This document shows positions 1 through 5,957 of a DNA stretch of 5,957 bases, one piece after another (the stretch's first letter is position 1; each line of letters opens with the position of its first letter). The notes under the pieces are model-generated. The model was not told where the DNA came from, searched no databases, and saw nothing but the letters and a program-made list of their open reading frames with translations. Made by a program: the position numbers and the translations under genes. This DNA is from CAXGUU01 sp964012875 (GTDB taxonomy: Bacteria; Pseudomonadota; Gammaproteobacteria; Ga0077536), in assembly GCA_964012875.1 (NCBI GenBank), contig CAXGUU010000206.1, forward strand, positions 1-5,957, read 5' to 3'.

Positions 1-2734
<2,734 letters not shown>

Positions 2735-2786
2735 CAGACAGACGGAAGGGTGACAGGGAGGTTACGCATGCGGCCAGCGAGTGCAA

Positions 2787-3441
2787 TCAAATCGAAATTT
2801 TCCGGCCGAGAATCAAGCCGTAGTAGACCACCCCCCGCAGCTGTAGCTGTGCGGCTAGTGCATTTGGGACCAGCCGGTTATAGCCGGTAGCGCTGAACAG
2901 CTCGTCAATTCGGGGGCCAAGTACAACGCCGGTTTCGTGCGCAATGCGGTGGGCAAGGTAGGCCATCAATGGGATTGCTACGGCGGCATGAATCCCGGGC
3001 TAGGGACTGGCACTCGCGATACTGAGATGGTCGATATACCAGCTGAATACCATGGCCGTTACGAGTAAGGCCTGAAGAGGAAGAATCGCGCCCGAGTGGC
3101 GCCGGAAAAAAATCGCTTGCGGGCATAAACAAACTGAGCGCGAATAGATTGCCTAGCGCGCGCTCCTGTTCAGCAACAAGCTGCCCAATGGCCGGCGCAT
3201 CCCGTGCGCCGAATAGGGTCGGGTAGGTGATTAGGACAAAGCTAAACACCAGCAGGGGCCGGGTGACCGGTTCAAAGAAGTAGCCCCAACTCCAATGAAA
3301 GGCGCGGTTGCCGGCGAACGTCCTATCCGTACGATGGGCGATCACCGGTTCGACAAACACGTCGACAGTGACGATCACCAAAGCGCCCAGTACGTCGCTC
3401 GAAAACAGCGCATAAAGTGGCGTTATCAGACCGTGGTCCAA
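2787..3441 (-). pseudogene. Decayed gene for a multi-pass integral membrane protein (frameshift plus amber stop)
   Basis: Reading the minus strand from a TTG at 3441, about 112 residues look like real membrane protein, including hydrophobic stretches near residues 9-34 and 61-79 and a third near 96-107. The frame then turns into low-quality sequence after a run of seven T (A7 at 3106-3112 on +). Dropping one T restores a sensible frame: RRHSGAILPLQALLVTAMVF and on to a TAG at 3002-3000. The same frame continues past that TAG through a further hydrophobic stretch (HAAVAIPLMAYLAHRIA) to TGA at 2789-2787. The reconstructed product is about 217 residues with perhaps five membrane segments. I do not recognise the family or any catalytic motif. 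The start is uncertain: TTG 3441 follows an in-frame TGA and has no clear Shine-Dalgarno. The gene is convergent with uvrA (52-base gap) and divergent from the kinase. Two independent lesions favour a true pseudogene; sequencing error in the homopolymer remains possible. Confidence 0.75.
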
Positions 3442-3462
3442 ATCTTGTCATTGGGCTTATCG

Positions 3463-3468
3463 TATTAT
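3463..3468 (+). promoter_or_regulatory. Possible -10 element for the kinase gene
   Basis: TATTAT matches the sigma-70 -10 consensus at five of six positions and lies 34 bases before the kinase ATG, which would give a leader of about 28 bases. A TTGTCA resembling a -35 box is at 3445-3450, but the gap is only 12 bases, too short for a standard pair. No good hexamer lies at 16-18 bases. There is no extended -10 TG. This is a weak prediction, supported mainly by its place in the only non-coding gap upstream of the gene. Confidence 0.25.
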
Positions 3469-3486
3469 GTCCGCCAGTTAAAAGTT

Positions 3487-3492
3487 GGGAGG
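3487..3492 (+). promoter_or_regulatory. Shine-Dalgarno site that fixes the kinase start
   Basis: GGGAGG ends 10 bases before the ATG at 3503. An alternative in-frame TTG at 3485 would overlap this site and has no ribosome binding site of its own. The ATG at 3503 also puts the protein start directly at the first beta strand (MPALICGSFAFD), as is usual for PfkB-family kinases. Confidence 0.75.
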
Positions 3493-3502
3493 CCAATTCG
3501 TC

Positions 3503-4441
3503 ATGCCGGCACTGATTTGTGGGTCATTTGCATTCGACAACATCATGGTTTTTGAAGACCGCTTCAAAAACCATATTCTTCCCGACAAGATTCACATGCT
3601 GAATGTCTCGTTCCTGGTGCCCGGTCTGCGCCGAGAGTTCGGAGGGTGCGCGGGAAACATCGCCTACAACCTGAAAATGATCGGCGGCCATCCGCTGCCC
3701 ATGGGTACCGTCGGTGAGGATTTCGCGCCCTACACCGCGTGGCTCGAAGAGCACGGTATTCGCCAGGATTGCCTGCGTACCATTCCCGATGCGCTGACTG
3801 CCCAGGCGTTCATCACGACCGATCTTGACGATAACCAGATTACGGCCTTTCACCCAGGCGCGATGAATTTTTCCGCCGAAAATCACGTGGCCGACGCGGG
3901 CGCGGTCGATATAGGCATTATCGCACCCGACGGTCGTGACGGCATGGTTTCTCACGCCGAACAAATGGCCGAGGCCGGCATCCCGTTCATCTTCGATCCG
4001 GGTCAGGGTTTGCCGATGTTTGACGGCGAAGATCTCACGCGATTCATCGACGCCGCAACCTGGGTGAGCGTCAATGACTATGAATCCGAACTGATGCAGG
4101 AGCGCACCGGTCTCACCGCGGCTGATATTGCGGCAGGCGTGCAGGCATACATCGTGACACGCGGCGCCGAAGGTTCATTGATTTACACTAGCGGCCAGTG
4201 CCTGGAAATTCCGTGTGCCTCTGTCAGTGTTGTAAAGGATCCTACGGGCTGTGGTGACGCCTATCGGGCAGGCCTGCTTTACGGTCTGATGAACGACCTT
4301 CCCTGGGAGACCACGGGGCGCATTGCATCTTTACTGGGCGGCATCAAGATCGAACACGGCGGCACGCAGAACCACCGCATTACGCGGGTGGATTTCGAGG
4401 CGCGCTACAAGGATACTTTCGGTGCTACGCTGGAATGGTAA
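3503..4441 (+). CDS. PfkB/ribokinase-superfamily carbohydrate or nucleoside kinase
   Basis: This 312-residue cytoplasmic protein should transfer the ATP gamma-phosphate to a hydroxymethyl group of a sugar or nucleoside. The N-terminal strand ALICGSFAFD leads into the glycine-rich PfkB motif FGGCAGN at residues 46-52. The C-terminal signature DPTGCGDAYRAG begins at residue 246; Asp252 is the expected catalytic base and TGCGD forms the anion hole. In ribokinase itself this segment reads more like DTTGAGD, so the Pro and Cys mark a different subgroup. Length is typical of the family (about 300-330). The substrate cannot be assigned: close relatives are often labelled adenosine kinase or simply carbohydrate kinase, and both are possible. 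The ATG is chosen over the in-frame TTG at 3485 because GGGAGG precedes it. The stop TAA at 4439-4441 overlaps an ATG (TAATG). lgt begins 55 bases later on the same strand, so co-transcription is likely. Confidence 0.93.
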   Translation: MPALICGSFAFDNIMVFEDRFKNHILPDKIHMLNVSFLVPGLRREFGGCAGNIAYNLKMIGGHPLPMGTVGEDFAPYTAWLEEHGIRQDCLRTIPDALTAQAFITTDLDDNQITAFHPGAMNFSAENHVADAGAVDIGIIAPDGRDGMVSHAEQMAEAGIPFIFDPGQGLPMFDGEDLTRFIDAATWVSVNDYESELMQERTGLTAADIAAGVQAYIVTRGAEGSLIYTSGQCLEIPCASVSVVKDPTGCGDAYRAGLLYGLMNDLPWETTGRIASLLGGIKIEHGGTQNHRITRVDFEARYKDTFGATLEW

Positions 4442-4500
4442 TGAACGGCGAACGGGAGTTCGCCGCTGCTCTCAGGCCGATTAACGCAAGCGCACCGTGA
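4441..4500 (+). other. Possible 19-codon coupling mini-ORF between the kinase and lgt
   Basis: An ATG at 4441-4443 overlaps the kinase stop (TAATG). It opens a frame of 19 codons (MNGEREF...) ending at TGA 4498-4500, which overlaps the lgt GTG start (GTGA). The frame therefore spans the whole junction exactly, with the geometry of translational coupling at both ends. Neither the ATG nor the lgt GTG has a strong Shine-Dalgarno. The peptide itself resembles nothing I know. A short frame like this can occur by chance, so translation is unproven. Confidence 0.25.
4446..4465 (+). other. Perfect 8-bp RNA hairpin in the kinase-lgt junction
   Basis: CGGCGAAC (4446-4453) and GTTCGCCG (4458-4465) are exact reverse complements separated by GGGA, which fits the GNRA tetraloop rule. 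The stem begins five bases after the kinase stop codon. No U-tract follows (the next bases are CTGCTCTCAGG), so it is not a standard intrinsic terminator. It could protect the 3' end of an upstream transcript, cause pausing, or mark a processing site. The structure is seen directly; the function is inference. Confidence 0.6.
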
Positions 4501-5303
4501 TCGCATTTCCCGACATCGATCCGGTCGCGCTGCAGCTGGGTCCTGTGGCGATTCACTGGTACGGACTCGCCTATGTCGCCGCTATAGGGCTTGGGTGGTG
4601 GTACTTGCGTCGGCAAGCGGTAGACACGGCGGGCAGCTGGAGTCCGGATGACGTCGCCGACGTTGTTTTTTACGCGGCCGTAGGTGGTGTGCTCGGCGGT
4701 CGTATCGGCTACGGCCTGTTCTACAACCTGCCGACTTATCTCAGCGACCCGCTCGCGATTTTTGCCGTGTGGCAGGGCGGTATGTCATTCCATGGCGGTC
4801 TGGTTGGTATCGTGATCGCACTGTGGCTTTTTTGCCGCGCGCGGGATCGTTCGTTTGTCAGCACGACCGACTTTTTGATCCCGGCGATTCCGATTGGTCT
4901 TGGACTCGGGCGGGTCGCGAACTTCATCAACCAGGAACTGTGGGGTGCGCCAAGTGAACTGCCGTGGGCGGTGGTATTTACCCATCCCGCTGCTGGCGCA
5001 CTAGCACGCCATCCTTCCCAGCTCTACGAGGCCGTTCTTGAAGGCGTGGTGCTGTTCGTAGCGATGTACTTGCTGGTCCGGGTGAGGCCGCGGACCGGCA
5101 TTATCACTGGCAGCTTTCTATGCGCTTATGGGGCTATCCGGTTTGCCATCGAATTCGTCCGCGAGCCTGACGCTCATCTGGGTTACCTCCACGGTGACTG
5201 GCTGACGATGGGGCAGGTATTGTCGACGCCGATGTTGATTGCGGGTATCGCTTTCGTGTTTTGGGCCACACGACGGGCACGCCCGGATGAGCGTGTCAGC
5301 TGA
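4497..5303 (+). CDS. lgt: Phosphatidylglycerol-prolipoprotein diacylglyceryl transferase
   Basis: Lgt moves the diacylglyceryl group from phosphatidylglycerol to the lipobox cysteine of prolipoproteins, the first step of lipoprotein maturation, in the inner membrane. The 268-residue product is strongly hydrophobic with about seven membrane segments. Family motifs are in order: HWYG at residues 20-23; GGRIGYGLFYN at 67-77; MSFHGG at 96-101 with the conserved His99; and GRVANFINQELWG at 138-150, matching E. coli Arg143, Asn146, Glu151 and Gly154. HPSQLYEA follows at 172-179, then Arg215 and Glu219, equivalent to E. coli Arg239 and Glu243. All these residues are present. It is shorter than the 291 residues of the E. 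coli enzyme. The GTG at 4497 gives the usual N-terminus, but no clear Shine-Dalgarno precedes it, so initiation may depend on translation arriving from upstream. thyA follows after 60 bases, as lgt-thyA does in E. coli. Confidence 0.97.
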   Translation: MIAFPDIDPVALQLGPVAIHWYGLAYVAAIGLGWWYLRRQAVDTAGSWSPDDVADVVFYAAVGGVLGGRIGYGLFYNLPTYLSDPLAIFAVWQGGMSFHGGLVGIVIALWLFCRARDRSFVSTTDFLIPAIPIGLGLGRVANFINQELWGAPSELPWAVVFTHPAAGALARHPSQLYEAVLEGVVLFVAMYLLVRVRPRTGIITGSFLCAYGAIRFAIEFVREPDAHLGYLHGDWLTMGQVLSTPMLIAGIAFVFWATRRARPDERVS

Positions 5304-5305
5304 GA

Positions 5306-5321
5306 CGCGTTACAATACGCG
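5306..5321 (+). promoter_or_regulatory. Small inverted repeat enclosing a -10-like TACAAT upstream of thyA
   Basis: CGCGT (5306-5310) and ACGCG (5317-5321) are exact reverse complements flanking TACAAT (5311-5316), a five-of-six match to the -10 consensus. The site starts just after the lgt stop and lies about 47 bases before the thyA ATG. No good -35 hexamer is visible 16-18 bases upstream, where lgt coding sequence lies. It could be a weak internal promoter for thyA or chance. Confidence 0.2.
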
Positions 5322-5363
5322 GATCACCATCCATCCCCAGAGCAGAGTTCTTACCAGCTACGC

Positions 5364-5957
5364 ATGCAGACCTATCTCGATCTGCTGAAACATGTCCGCG
5401 AAAATGGCGTTCGCAAGGACGATCGCACCGGCACCGGCACACTGAGTGTGTTCGGCCACCAGATGCGATTTGATCTGGCGAGCGGTTTCCCTTTGCTGAC
5501 AACAAAAAAATTACACCTTAAATCGATCATTCACGAATTGATCTGGTTCCTACGCGGTGAATCGAACATCGCTTACCTCAAGGAGCACGGTGTTTCGATT
5601 TGGGATGAATGGGCCGACGATGACGGTGAACTTGGACCCGTGTATGGGGTTCAATGGCGCTCGTGGCCGTCTCGTGATGGCGGCGCAGTTGACCAGATTA
5701 CTGATGTCATCCAACAAATCAGGTCCAACCCTGACTCCCGCAGACTGATCGTAAGCGCGTGGAACGTGGCTGCGGTCCCCGACATGGCGCTGGCACCCTG
5801 CCATGCATTGTTCCAGTTCTACGTGGCCGAGGAGCGTCTGTCGTGCCAACTCTACCAACGCAGCGGCGACATTTTCCTCGGCGTTCCATTCAATATTGCG
5901 TCGTACGCCCTGTTAACGATGATGATCGCCCAGGTTTGCGATCTGAAGGTTGGTGAT
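5364..5957 (+). CDS. thyA: Thymidylate synthase, 3'-truncated by the window edge
   Basis: ThyA converts dUMP to dTMP using 5,10-methylenetetrahydrofolate as both carbon donor and reductant, in the cytoplasm. The frame is open from the ATG at 5364 to the last base, giving 198 residues that align without gaps to E. coli ThyA (264 residues) as far as I can recall it, so about 66 residues are missing. Visible landmarks are RTGTGTLS with Arg21, Trp80 in IWDEWAD, Tyr94 in GPVYG, and the phosphate-binding pair Arg126-Arg127 in DSRR. The nucleophile Cys146 lies in MALAPCHALFQ (codon 5799-5801). QLYQRSGD with Arg166, Ser167 and Asp169 follows, then Asn177 in VPFNIAS. The distal dUMP-binding His and Tyr near 207-209 are off the edge. 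No strong Shine-Dalgarno precedes the ATG. The start gives the standard N-terminus (MQTYLDLL). Likely co-transcribed with lgt. Confidence 0.97.
   Translation, partial: MQTYLDLLKHVRENGVRKDDRTGTGTLSVFGHQMRFDLASGFPLLTTKKLHLKSIIHELIWFLRGESNIAYLKEHGVSIWDEWADDDGELGPVYGVQWRSWPSRDGGAVDQITDVIQQIRSNPDSRRLIVSAWNVAAVPDMALAPCHALFQFYVAEERLSCQLYQRSGDIFLGVPFNIASYALLTMMIAQVCDLKVGD

Noticed and set aside
2765..2772. CGCATGCG palindrome in the uvrA downstream spacer
   Set aside because: Eight-base palindromes are expected by chance and nothing around it suggests a binding site.
3000..3002. Amber codon read through or decoded as pyrrolysine
   Set aside because: The same gene also carries a frameshift, and no readthrough element or pyrrolysine gene is visible; decay is simpler.
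3445..3468. TTGTCA and TATTAT as a complete sigma-70 promoter
   Set aside because: The spacing is 12 bases, well below the usual 16-18, so only the -10-like hexamer was kept, at low confidence.
3295..3555. A plus-strand frame of 86 codons overlapping the kinase start
   Set aside because: It runs antisense to the decayed membrane-protein gene and ends inside the kinase in another frame; its composition is not protein-like and it has no ribosome binding site.
5865..5873. ThyA has Gly at residue 168 where E. coli has Cys
   Set aside because: This position varies among bacterial thymidylate synthases and is not the nucleophile, which is Cys146 and is intact.

Overview
The window looks like a chromosomal housekeeping segment of a proteobacterium, most likely a gammaproteobacterium. 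It is moderately GC-rich by eye (not computed). The UvrA, Lgt and ThyA proteins resemble their Escherichia coli counterparts closely from memory, and lgt followed directly by thyA is the arrangement known from E. coli and relatives. I see no mobile element, CRISPR array, tRNA or rRNA.

Layout: (1) bases 1-2734, + strand: the last ~910 codons of uvrA (nucleotide excision repair); only the first ~41 codons, including the N-terminal Walker A motif, lie off the left edge. (2) 2735-2786: a 52-base spacer with no convincing terminator. (3) 2787-3441, - strand, convergent with uvrA: a decayed gene for a multi-pass membrane protein. It reads through almost completely if one T is removed from a T7 run and one in-frame amber codon is ignored. 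(4) 3442-3502: a short divergent spacer with a -10-like hexamer and a good ribosome binding site. (5) 3503-4441, +: a PfkB/ribokinase-superfamily sugar or nucleoside kinase. (6) 4442-4496: a short junction with a perfect 8-bp hairpin capped by a GNRA-type loop, lying in a 19-codon mini-ORF that overlaps the kinase stop and the lgt start. (7) 4497-5303, +: lgt, prolipoprotein diacylglyceryl transferase. (8) 5304-5363: a 60-base spacer. (9) 5364-5957, +: thyA, thymidylate synthase, cut by the right edge after 198 codons.

How the genes relate: the kinase, lgt and thyA run in the same direction with gaps of 55 and 60 bases and could form one transcription unit. Lgt attaches the diacylglyceryl anchor to prolipoproteins at the inner membrane. 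ThyA makes dTMP. The kinase substrate cannot be read from sequence, but a nucleoside such as adenosine is possible. uvrA is a separate unit.

I found no evidence for a new biological system. The points most worth a second look are the freshly inactivated membrane-protein gene and the hairpin/mini-ORF junction in front of lgt.
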